NCBI GenBank assembly: GCA_018266755.1 | Contig: JAFDZW010000001.1 | Location: 335,635-399,634, forward strand | Length of the DNA stretch: 64,000 nt | DNA from: Bacteroidota bacterium | Lineage (GTDB): Bacteria; Bacteroidota; Ignavibacteria; Palsa-1295 | Direction of reading: 5' to 3' | Shown here: positions 54,518 through 61,118 of the stretch, piece after piece | Layout: every line of letters begins with the position of its first letter | Numbering within the stretch: position 1 is the first letter of the stretch | The notes under the pieces: model-generated | What the model was told of the DNA's origin: nothing | Databases searched by the model: none | Seen by the model: the letters and a program-made list of their open reading frames with translations, nothing else | Made by a program: the position numbers and the translations under genes

Positions 54518-54818
54518 GCCGCCGTTATCTGGGGCTCAAATGCCGGATCGGCACCTAACAAACCAGATGTGAGTGTTGGTGACGAATTGGCAGGGGCTCC
54601 CGAGTCGCTCGCTTTGCTCGCGGGACGGACTAAAGTCCGTCCTACTGAGTCTGGACGGACTGAGAGTCCGTCCTACTGAGTCGCTTGCTTTGCTTGCGGG
54701 ACGGACTAAAGTCCGTCCTACTGAGTCGCTCGCTTTGCTTGCGGACGGACTGAAGGAGTCCGTCCGCGTCTGATCGCGTTTCAATTCGGCTTCACGCTCA
54801 AACCGGAATCCTACTCAC
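54518..54818. other. REP-rich spacer
   Basis: A 301-bp interval between the first S26 gene and the reverse-strand lipoprotein gene. It is mostly four tandem REP-like units, described as one repeat feature; about 80 bp before them and 50 bp after show no gene. Confidence 0.6.
54605..54765. repeat. Cluster of four REP-like palindromes
   Basis: Four palindromes with arms GGACGGACT/AGTCCGTCC at 54623-54642, 54653-54673, 54699-54718 and 54743-54765, with central TAAA, TGAGA, TAAA and TGAAGG. Three are preceded by a GCTCGCTTTGCTCGCGG-type module, and most are followed by TACTGAG, giving a composite unit of about 55-60 bp. This is the densest part of a family dispersed over 54.6-58.6 kb. Confidence 0.9.
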
Positions 54819-55484
54819 TTACTTGACGGTGTACGACTTGAGCTCGACGAGATCGAGCAGGTTATCCTCGCTGATCCTGTTTGATCGATAGTGTGCCGTC
54901 CGGACCAACCCAACCCCGGGTGCGAGGTAGTCATCTGTGACTTGGGCGGTATCAAGAGGGGCAGCGGAGAAGGTCGAAAGTATCACCGTGCGGAATTGAA
55001 CGCACGTGAAGGTCCCTGCGGGAACGGTCACCTTCTTTGCGCTATCGACGATCTCGAGCGTGGTGACCTGACGAGATTGGTCGGAGTACGTTGTGTCGAG
55101 CACCTTTTGAGGGGTACCGACGAGCATAGGGTAGCGGTACCGAACGAGCGTGATCATTCCTGTGCGGCCGCTTGGCGTGTATGAGTACTGGAGGTCATTC
55201 CCGGAGAACGATTGATACGCAGAACCACTGCCGTACTTGTATGCGGTCTGTCCGTTGATCGTGACGGCGCTATCGATCGATGTGGTGTACGTCGATCGCT
55301 GACTGACCGCGCCCGTGTTCGCATCGTAGTTCGTTACCTGGTATGTCCAACTATTGCCAACGGCGAGCGGGAAGAGCGTTCGGATCGTTGTTGGTGTCGG
55401 TGCGGTCTCGGGTTGAGTCGAGCTGCTCGAGCACCCTTGTGTAATAACGAGAACAACAAGAACCAGAAGATATGTATGACGCAT
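54819..55484 (-). CDS. Hypothetical lipoprotein
   Basis: About 221 residues from the ATG at 55484; an upstream extension to 55556 is open but the signal peptide fixes the start. The lipobox is VITQGC, followed by a Ser/Thr/Pro-rich linker and a beta-rich domain (FPLAVGNSWTYQVTNYD, TVPAGTFTCVQFRTVI, DDYLAPGVGLVRTAHY). The VGNSWTY and PGVGLV phrases are typical of widespread Bacteroidota/FCB exported proteins of unknown role. REP elements lie on both sides. Confidence 0.75.
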   Translation of the reverse strand: MRHTYLLVLVVLVITQGCSSSSTQPETAPTPTTIRTLFPLAVGNSWTYQVTNYDANTGAVSQRSTYTTSIDSAVTINGQTAYKYGSGSAYQSFSGNDLQYSYTPSGRTGMITLVRYRYPMLVGTPQKVLDTTYSDQSRQVTTLEIVDSAKKVTVPAGTFTCVQFRTVILSTFSAAPLDTAQVTDDYLAPGVGLVRTAHYRSNRISEDNLLDLVELKSYTVK

Positions 55485-55594
55485 GATGGTTGAGATAGAT
55501 GAATACGTGAATGCAGTATTCAAACGGTCGACACGCTCCGTTGTTGCATCGGGCACGGTTTGTTGCCCTCGGGTACATGAGTGCAGATGCTCGC

Positions 55595-55614
55595 GGACGG
55601 ACTAAAGTCCGTCC
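55595..55614. repeat. REP-like palindrome
   Basis: GGACGGACTAAAGTCCGTCC followed by TACTGGG, preceded by a shortened TGCTCGCGG module. Same family as the 54.6-kb cluster; lies between the lipoprotein gene and the second S26 gene. Confidence 0.85.
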
Positions 55615-55682
55615 TACTGGGTGAGGCGGAGCGTATGTCACTTTTCGGATGTTGCTGAGCGAATGAACACATTAGGACAAAT

Positions 55683-56168
55683 ATGAAGAGATATCTACTG
55701 ACGATCGCGATCGGGGTTGTATTTGCTGTGGCGCTTGGGTCCTGCCGTGAGGCGAAGATTCAGAGTGGGTCGATGGAGCCGACGATCAAGGCTGGCGAAG
55801 CCGTTACCATCAACTACACTGCGTATGTAAGCGACGCGCCTGTTCGATGGGATGTGGTCGCCTTCATGAATGACCAGACGAAAGGAAAAGTGTGGTGTCA
55901 CCGTGTTGTCGGTCTGCCCGGCGAGACCATCGATATTAAGGACAGCTTCATTTTCATCAACGGGGCGAAGATGACATATCCGCAGAAGATCGCGGGCATT
56001 CGCTATGCCGCGATGGTGCCGGGAGAGCCGGCGAAGCTGCAATTACCGTACACGATTCCGGCGAACACTTACTTCGTGCTCGGCGACAACACGAACGATG
56101 CCTACGACAGTCGCTATATCGGCCCCGTTAAGCGCGATGATATTAGGGGGCGGGTAGAAGGGAAGTAG
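55683..56168 (+). CDS. S26 signal peptidase-like lipoprotein, copy 2
   Basis: 161 residues, clearly paralogous to the gene at 54.0 kb. The lipobox is ALGSC (Cys 21), the nucleophile Ser 30 lies in SGSMEPT, and box D reads CHRVVGLPGETI with His 73 where signal peptidase I has Lys; box E (GDNTNDAYDSRYIG) is intact. Both copies share the same substitution, so it is not a random error. A dispersed REP lies on each side. Function predicted only as an S26-type serine protease or a decayed one. Confidence 0.85.
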   Translation: MKRYLLTIAIGVVFAVALGSCREAKIQSGSMEPTIKAGEAVTINYTAYVSDAPVRWDVVAFMNDQTKGKVWCHRVVGLPGETIDIKDSFIFINGAKMTYPQKIAGIRYAAMVPGEPAKLQLPYTIPANTYFVLGDNTNDAYDSRYIGPVKRDDIRGRVEGK

Positions 56169-56181
56169 AGGCGGTATGGCG

Positions 56182-56237
56182 GGACGGACTAAAGTCCGTC
56201 CTACTTAAGATGATCGGACGGACAAGAGTATCCGTCC
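56182..56237. repeat. Two REP-like palindromes
   Basis: GGACGGACTAAAGTCCGTCC (56182-56201) and an imperfect GGACGGACA...TATCCGTCC copy (56216-56237). The second abuts the stop codon of the reverse-strand VOC gene, a typical REP position just after a gene. Confidence 0.8.
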
Positions 56238-56674
56238 TACTGGGTGAGTTTTTGTGCGAGGGCGATGAGGATGCCTTCGGGGCCTCGGAGGTAGCAGAGG
56301 CGATAGACGTGTTCGTACTGCACGATCTGGTCGAGGACTTCGCCGCCGTGTTTGCGCAAGCGCCCGACCATCGCGTCGATGTCGTCGACCTCGAACATGA
56401 TGCGCCGTATGCCCAGCGTGTTCGACGGTGCGTTCTGCGGTTCGGACATGACGGCCTCGGGGCGAATGTATCGTTGGAGTTCGACGCTCGCGCCTCCGCC
56501 GGGTGTCCGCATCATTGCGATATCGCTGACGGCGCCCTCGAGCCCGATGCAATGATCGACCCACGGCCCTTCGACGCGCATCTCGCCTTCGAGCACGAGG
56601 CCAAGCTCTTGAAAGAAGGCGACCATCCGTGGCAAGTCTTCGACGACAATGCCGATGTTGTCCATTCGTACCAT
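56237..56674 (-). CDS. VOC (glyoxalase-like) protein 1
   Basis: 145 residues with the beta-alpha-beta-beta-beta pattern of the vicinal oxygen chelate fold twice (VRMDNIGIVVEDLPRMVAFFQELG; GIRRIMFEVDDIDAMVGRLRKHGG). Metal-ligand positions are plausible but not decisive (MDNIG, ELQRYI, Glu in FEVDD). Members include lyases, dioxygenases and antibiotic-resistance proteins; the substrate is unknown. It lies 1 bp from the DHFR-like gene on the same strand, suggesting a two-gene unit. Confidence 0.88.
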   Translation of the reverse strand: MVRMDNIGIVVEDLPRMVAFFQELGLVLEGEMRVEGPWVDHCIGLEGAVSDIAMMRTPGGGASVELQRYIRPEAVMSEPQNAPSNTLGIRRIMFEVDDIDAMVGRLRKHGGEVLDQIVQYEHVYRLCYLRGPEGILIALAQKLTQ

Positions 56675-56675
56675 A

Positions 56676-57230
56676 TTACTTTTGTCGAGGAGTATAGTGG
56701 AGCATGATCGAACCGATCGCGAATGTCTTGGTCGCGGTCAGCGTCAGATCGACCTTTTGGTCGAGGCCTTCGAGAAATTTCAGGCCGCCGCCAACAAATG
56801 TCGGATGGATCAGCAGCCGGTACTCGTCGATCAGGCCCAGCTTCGTAAACTCGGTGATCAAGCTTCTGCTGCCGACGAGGATGTTCTTGCCCTCCTGCGC
56901 TTTGAGTGCCAGGATTTCGTCCGCCAATAGTTCATTCCTGAGTTCGGAGTTCTTCCAGCGGACCGCATCAAGCGTCCGCGAATAGACGATCTTTCTCATG
57001 CCGTCGATGAGGACGGCAAAGTCATCCTGGGCCTTGTCGCCGCTCGGGTGTACTACTTGCTCGGGCCAGAAACCTTCCATGAGCTGGTAGGTGGTCCGTC
57101 CCCAGATCATGGTATCGGCCTGGCGGAGCAGATCGTTGTAATATTCGTGAATCTCGGCGTCGACCATCCCGGCGGTATGCTGGCAATAGCCGTCAAGCGT
57201 AATATTGAAGGCAGAGATTATTTTTCGCAT
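56676..57230 (-). CDS. Dihydrofolate reductase-family (RibD C-terminal-like) protein
   Basis: 184 residues from the ATG at 57230. The N-terminus MRKIISAFNITLDGYCQ and the phrases MIWGRTTYQLM, IVYSRTLDAVRWKN, LVGSRSLITEFTKLGLIDEY and HPTFVGGGLKF are characteristic of the family (NADPH-dependent reductases of unknown substrate, not authentic FolA). Downstream is the VOC gene. A TATATTTG element lies 34 bp upstream of the start. Confidence 0.88.
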   Translation of the reverse strand: MRKIISAFNITLDGYCQHTAGMVDAEIHEYYNDLLRQADTMIWGRTTYQLMEGFWPEQVVHPSGDKAQDDFAVLIDGMRKIVYSRTLDAVRWKNSELRNELLADEILALKAQEGKNILVGSRSLITEFTKLGLIDEYRLLIHPTFVGGGLKFLEGLDQKVDLTLTATKTFAIGSIMLHYTPRQK

Positions 57231-57263
57231 GGGTGGTCGGTGTAATGGTGTTGGTATCGATAT

Positions 57264-57271
57264 CAAATATA
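57264..57271 (-). promoter_or_regulatory. Possible Bacteroidota -7 promoter element
   Basis: On the reverse strand the sequence reads TATATTTG, matching the Bacteroidota sigma-A -7 consensus TAnnTTTG, about 34 bp upstream of the DHFR-like start. No clear -33 TTG element is visible, so support is modest. Confidence 0.35.
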
Positions 57272-57282
57272 CGTGCCGACAC

Positions 57283-57319
57283 TGCTCGCTTCGCTCGCGG
57301 ACGGGCTGAGAGTCCGTCC
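57283..57319. repeat. REP-like composite unit
   Basis: A CTCGCTTCGCTCGCGG module followed by GGACGGGCTGAGAGTCCGTCC; one arm base differs from consensus. Family member upstream of the second toxin-antitoxin pair. Confidence 0.85.
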
Positions 57320-57378
57320 TGCTGATGTAGTGCACTTTTTGACATTGGGCAGGTGTTCCAAGAAAGGAGTAGAGTATT

Positions 57379-57591
57379 ATGCTACCTTCAAACGTTGCAC
57401 AGATGAATCCGTCAGAAAAGCTTCAGTTGGTCTGGGAGCTGTGGGATTCGCTTGCGAAGAATGAAAACGACATCCCGATCAGCGACGATGACCGGAGGGA
57501 GATCGAACATCGGCTTGCTCAGTATCGCGCAGGGAAACTCGAGACAATGAGTTGGGAAGAGGTCAAAGCGAGTATTCTTGAGCGGCGATGA
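57379..57591 (+). CDS. Addiction-module antitoxin (TIGR02574-like)
   Basis: 70 residues. The phrases MNPSEKLQLVWELWDSL, IPISDDDRREIEHRLAQY and SWEEVKASIL match the putative addiction module component family. It overlaps the downstream ParE-type toxin by 4 bp (ATGA) in the classic antitoxin-first order. Confidence 0.9.
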   Translation: MLPSNVAQMNPSEKLQLVWELWDSLAKNENDIPISDDDRREIEHRLAQYRAGKLETMSWEEVKASILERR

Positions 57592-57881
57592 GCAAGCGGT
57601 TGCGGCTCCTCTCTGTCGCACGAACGGATATTGCGAATGCCTTTGCATACTATGAGTCCGAGAGCAGAGGGCTCGGAGTTGTTTTCCTGCAAATTCTTGA
57701 GGGACTACTCGATCATGTCGTTGAATATCCCGAATTCTACCCGCAACGGATCGGGCAGACTCGACGAGCACTGGTACCTCGGTTTCCGTATGCCGTGTTC
57801 TACATCGTCGATGCGGAGGAGATCACAATCCTGGGCGTTCGGCATACAAAGCAAGATCCCGGCTCGATGCCAACTGCATGA
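57588..57881 (+). CDS. ParE/RelE-family toxin
   Basis: 97 residues. The ParE-type pattern is seen: ARTDIANAFAYYESESRGLGVVFLQ, LLDHVVEYPEFYPQ, RRALVPRFPYAVFYIVDAEEITILGVRHTKQDP. Paired with the upstream antitoxin by a 4-bp overlap. By family it acts on gyrase or ribosome-bound mRNA. The pair is bounded by REP-like units on both sides. Confidence 0.9.
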   Translation: MSKRLRLLSVARTDIANAFAYYESESRGLGVVFLQILEGLLDHVVEYPEFYPQRIGQTRRALVPRFPYAVFYIVDAEEITILGVRHTKQDPGSMPTA

Positions 57882-57883
57882 AC

Positions 57884-57920
57884 GGCTCGCTTCGCTCGCG
57901 GGCGGACTGAGAGTCCGTCC
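57884..57920. repeat. REP-like composite unit
   Basis: GGCTCGCTTCGCTCGCG module followed by GGGCGGACTGAGAGTCCGTCC. It begins 2 bp after the toxin stop codon. Confidence 0.85.
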
Positions 57921-58060
57921 TACTGATCTGAAATCGGGTGGCGGCCTGTACCGTGTCTGTATATTGTTCCGACGATCGATGAGCACCATTCGGCGCGCTA
58001 TCGCGGACAGACTGAGTGGGCTTGGGGTTCGGTCATTCATCCAATATACATTCTACTACT

Positions 58061-58450
58061 ATGAATCCGGTTGTACATTTTGAAATGGGCGCCCACGATA
58101 CGGCGCGGATGCAGAAGTTCTATCAGATGGCGTTCGGCTGGCAGACACAGCAGCTCGGCGAGGAGATGGGGAGCTACGTGCTCGTGACGACGACCGAGAC
58201 CGACGAGAAGGGCATGGTCAAGACGCCAGGGACGATCAACGGCGGGTTCTACAAGAAGACCGATGATGTAACGTCGCATGCGCCGTCGGTTGTGATCGCG
58301 GTGACGAATCTCGACGAGATGATGGAGAAAGTGAAAGCCGCGGGCGGCAAAATCCTCCGCGATCCCGATGACATTCCGGGCGTCGGGAAGTGGGTGTCGT
58401 TCCAAGACACCGAAGGCAACCGCGTAAGCATGCTGCAGCCGTTGATGTAG
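58061..58450 (+). CDS. VOC (glyoxalase-like) protein 2
   Basis: 129 residues from ATG 58061; an upstream extension to 58016 lacks support. The VOC fold is recognisable from NPVVHFEMGAHDTARMQKFYQMAFGW, TINGGFYKK, SVVIAVTNLDEMMEKVKAAGGKILRDPDDIPGVGKWVSFQDTEGNRVSMLQP, the last resembling the GxxxxxxDPxGN phrase of glyoxalase/bleomycin-resistance proteins. Substrate unknown. It stands alone between REP units and is not adjacent to the first VOC gene. Confidence 0.9.
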   Translation: MNPVVHFEMGAHDTARMQKFYQMAFGWQTQQLGEEMGSYVLVTTTETDEKGMVKTPGTINGGFYKKTDDVTSHAPSVVIAVTNLDEMMEKVKAAGGKILRDPDDIPGVGKWVSFQDTEGNRVSMLQPLM

Positions 58451-58467
58451 TTATTGCTGAGAGCCGG

Positions 58468-58554
58468 AGGACGGATTTTTCGTCCGTCCTCGTTCGGGAA
58501 GCAGGATGCGCCGAGAGTGCTCGCTACGCTCGCGGACGGACTGAGAGTCCGTCC
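58468..58554. repeat. Two REP-like palindromes
   Basis: AGGACGGA / TCCGTCCT around a T-rich loop (58468-58490) and GGACGGACTGAGAGTCCGTCC (58534-58554) preceded by CTCGCTACGCTCGCGG. They separate the second VOC gene from the T9SS gene and mark the right end of the REP-rich zone. Confidence 0.85.
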
Positions 58555-58671
58555 TACTGTATGGTGTACTTCGTACAATTTCTTGAGTGAGTTGTCACAG
58601 ATCGTGGGAGAACTGTGTCATAGTAGTGGATTCATTCGTCCATCGCTCACGAAGTTGCTCAATAGACTACC

Positions 58672-59802
58672 ATGAAACATCTTGCTTCACTGCTCCTGCT
58701 TGTATCGCTTGTTGCCGGAGCGTCGGCTCAGCCGTCCACTGACGTGCCGATTACGATCGATTTCCCCGATTTTATCTTCTATATCAATCACGTTCCGAGC
58801 GTACTGACGACGTTCACCTCTCAGGAGCCGTTCAAACTTACTTCTGTGCTCGGCAGCAGCGACACGAATGCCGTGTGGGACTTTACCGTCGCGAAGTTTA
58901 CCCGTGACCCGGCGTCCCCTGAAACGGACTCGTTTATGGATATCACGGGTGCGCCGCTGTCTTCGGATACAGATCTCAAACAAGCGAACGAAGTCGTAAG
59001 AGGGACATCGGCCACTACCGTGCCACGCTACCAGTATCTTCGTTTCGCGAATTCGGATTCGTCGTCGAATCCGAACAGATTAGCATATAAACTGGGGATC
59101 GTGGACGACCATAACGGCGACGTTCGAAAAGTAATGATGTGGAATCCGCCGTTTGTCGAAGCACAATATCCGATGTCATTCCAATCGTCGTGGAGCACGA
59201 CATCAACGATCACGGGGGATACGATCGAGCCTGGCGAGACACGCGTCATTACGTCGGTCTCGCGTGTCGATCAGTGGGGGACGATGATTCTGCCGAATCA
59301 ATACAACCCGTCTGGAACACCGACCTCCCAGCGTGCGCTTCGAGTAAAAGAAGTAACCATCGAGACCGGCTCGTTCTCCGGCGGCATCTCCAAAAGCGAT
59401 ACGACGGTGTGGTATCGCTACTACACGCCGAGTCTGGTATCGGCTCTGATTAAGACGGATATTCGTAATATCATTCGGTACGCGAGGTTCACGGTCAACG
59501 TGATCCCGGCAAGTGGCGTCACGGAGTCGCAGATGGCGCAAGCATTTAACGTTGCAATCTCGCAGAACCCGGCGTCGAACGAGATAACGCATGTGTCGTT
59601 CACACTTGCGAACGGCGGTCCGGCGCGAGTTGAGTTGATGGATGCACTTGGTCGCAATGTAATCATGCTGCATAATGGTCCGGCAGCAGCGGGGCGGAAT
59701 GTCGTTTCGGTCGATCCGCAGCGACTTTCAAATGGTACATATTTCGTGCGAGTGGAAGCAGAAGGAACGAGTGCAATGCAACGATTGGTCGTCGCACATT
59801 AA
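58672..59802 (+). CDS. T9SS-exported protein, unrecognised
   Basis: 376 residues. Signal peptide ends ASAQ. The mature part is beta-rich and Thr/Ser-rich with no known domain (FTSQEPFKL, YQYLRFANSD, YPMSFQSSWSTTSTITGDT). The C-terminal sorting domain has ISQNPASNEITHVSF, ELMDALGRNVI and FVRVEAEGTSAMQRLVVAH. The first residues after the signal (QPSTD) match those of the PDZ protein at 61.1 kb, hinting at related export processing but not homology. Confidence 0.82.
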   Translation: MKHLASLLLLVSLVAGASAQPSTDVPITIDFPDFIFYINHVPSVLTTFTSQEPFKLTSVLGSSDTNAVWDFTVAKFTRDPASPETDSFMDITGAPLSSDTDLKQANEVVRGTSATTVPRYQYLRFANSDSSSNPNRLAYKLGIVDDHNGDVRKVMMWNPPFVEAQYPMSFQSSWSTTSTITGDTIEPGETRVITSVSRVDQWGTMILPNQYNPSGTPTSQRALRVKEVTIETGSFSGGISKSDTTVWYRYYTPSLVSALIKTDIRNIIRYARFTVNVIPASGVTESQMAQAFNVAISQNPASNEITHVSFTLANGGPARVELMDALGRNVIMLHNGPAAAGRNVVSVDPQRLSNGTYFVRVEAEGTSAMQRLVVAH

Positions 59803-59933
59803 TCGAAGATGAGTAGATAGGTGCTCGTAACATTAAATTTCGACGGGCACCTTGCAGCGAGTTTGCCGTGTGATTATCTTGATGGTACAGTTATAAGCAC
59901 CACGCTCAATTCTACCATCATGATATCACGACT

Positions 59934-60962
59934 ATGCGAGGAACAGCATTAGAGATTACCAACCGGTTCGAGACTGTCGGGTACGAAGCATTTGACGACG
60001 GATGGGAAACGATCGGCGAAGAGTTGCCGGTCGTGCAGACACAATTTCTGGTCGATCATGCACGGTCGATTCTCTTTAAGAACGATAGCCCGGATGTCGG
60101 GATGAATTATTCGATCAATGTGTACCGTGGCTGCGAGCACGGCTGCGCATATTGCCGGGCCCGACCGTACCATGAATATCTTGGCTTCAACGCCGGCATC
60201 GACTTCGAATCGAAGATCATGGTCAAGCACGACGCTCCGCAACTCTTGCGTGAGGCGTTCGATCATCCCAAGTGGATTCCGCAAAGCATCATGATGAGCG
60301 GGAATACCGATTGCTATCAGCCCGCCGAGCGGCAGTATAAACTGACACGGCAAGTGCTGGAAGTATTTCTCGAATATCGCCATCCCGTGAGCATCCTGAC
60401 AAAGAATGCGCTCATCCTTCGCGATCTCGATCTGCTGACAGAATTGGCGTCGATGAATCTGGTGAGCACGCTGCTATCGATCACCTCGCTCGATCCCCTG
60501 TTGCGTCGCCAGCTCGAACCTCGGACGTCGACAGCAACGATGAAATTCAAGGCGATGGAGACACTGGCAAAGGCGAATATACCGGTTGGGGTTATGGTTG
60601 GCCCGATCATTCCGGGATTGAACGACAACGAAGTCCCGAACATCCTGAAGCGATCGGCCGATGCGGGGGCAACGTTCGTGGCGCATACTATCCTTCGGTT
60701 GCCGTATTCGGTGAAGCAAATCTTTGTGGACTGGCTGAATAAGAATGTCCCGCAGAAAGCAGACCGCGTAATCACCCGAGTCGAGATGATCCGCAACGGA
60801 AAGCTTAACGATTCGAACTGGGGAACACGCATGAGCGGGACGGGGGCGTATGCCGATTTCATGCACACACTGATCGGCACGCTCTCGAATAAATACGGCC
60901 TTGACAAGCCCCGGACTCCGCTGGCGACTAACCTCTTCAAGCGACCGGGCGAATTATTCTGA
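59934..60962 (+). CDS. PA0069-family radical SAM protein
   Basis: 342 residues. The radical SAM cluster motif is CEHGCAYC (in YRGCEHGCAYCRARPYHEYLG), followed by SGNTDCYQPAE, ILTKNALILRD, TLLSITSLDP, EPRTSTATMKF and GPIIPGLND. This matches the PA0069 family, related to spore photoproduct lyase-type enzymes, with no assigned reaction. Length is normal. The region between this and the T9SS gene, and the 156 bp after it, hold no gene I can support. Confidence 0.9.
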   Translation: MRGTALEITNRFETVGYEAFDDGWETIGEELPVVQTQFLVDHARSILFKNDSPDVGMNYSINVYRGCEHGCAYCRARPYHEYLGFNAGIDFESKIMVKHDAPQLLREAFDHPKWIPQSIMMSGNTDCYQPAERQYKLTRQVLEVFLEYRHPVSILTKNALILRDLDLLTELASMNLVSTLLSITSLDPLLRRQLEPRTSTATMKFKAMETLAKANIPVGVMVGPIIPGLNDNEVPNILKRSADAGATFVAHTILRLPYSVKQIFVDWLNKNVPQKADRVITRVEMIRNGKLNDSNWGTRMSGTGAYADFMHTLIGTLSNKYGLDKPRTPLATNLFKRPGELF

Positions 60963-61118
60963 GATCGCTCGCTTCATTCGTGAGAAATTCTGAGATGAAT
61001 TGGGGCTTTTGGTATGCTCGTACTCCGTCCGGCACGCTACCATAGATACGATGCGTTCCGATGAAATAATCGCATCGCACATCGTGTTGACACACTCATC
61101 AATCTATCGATCGGACAG

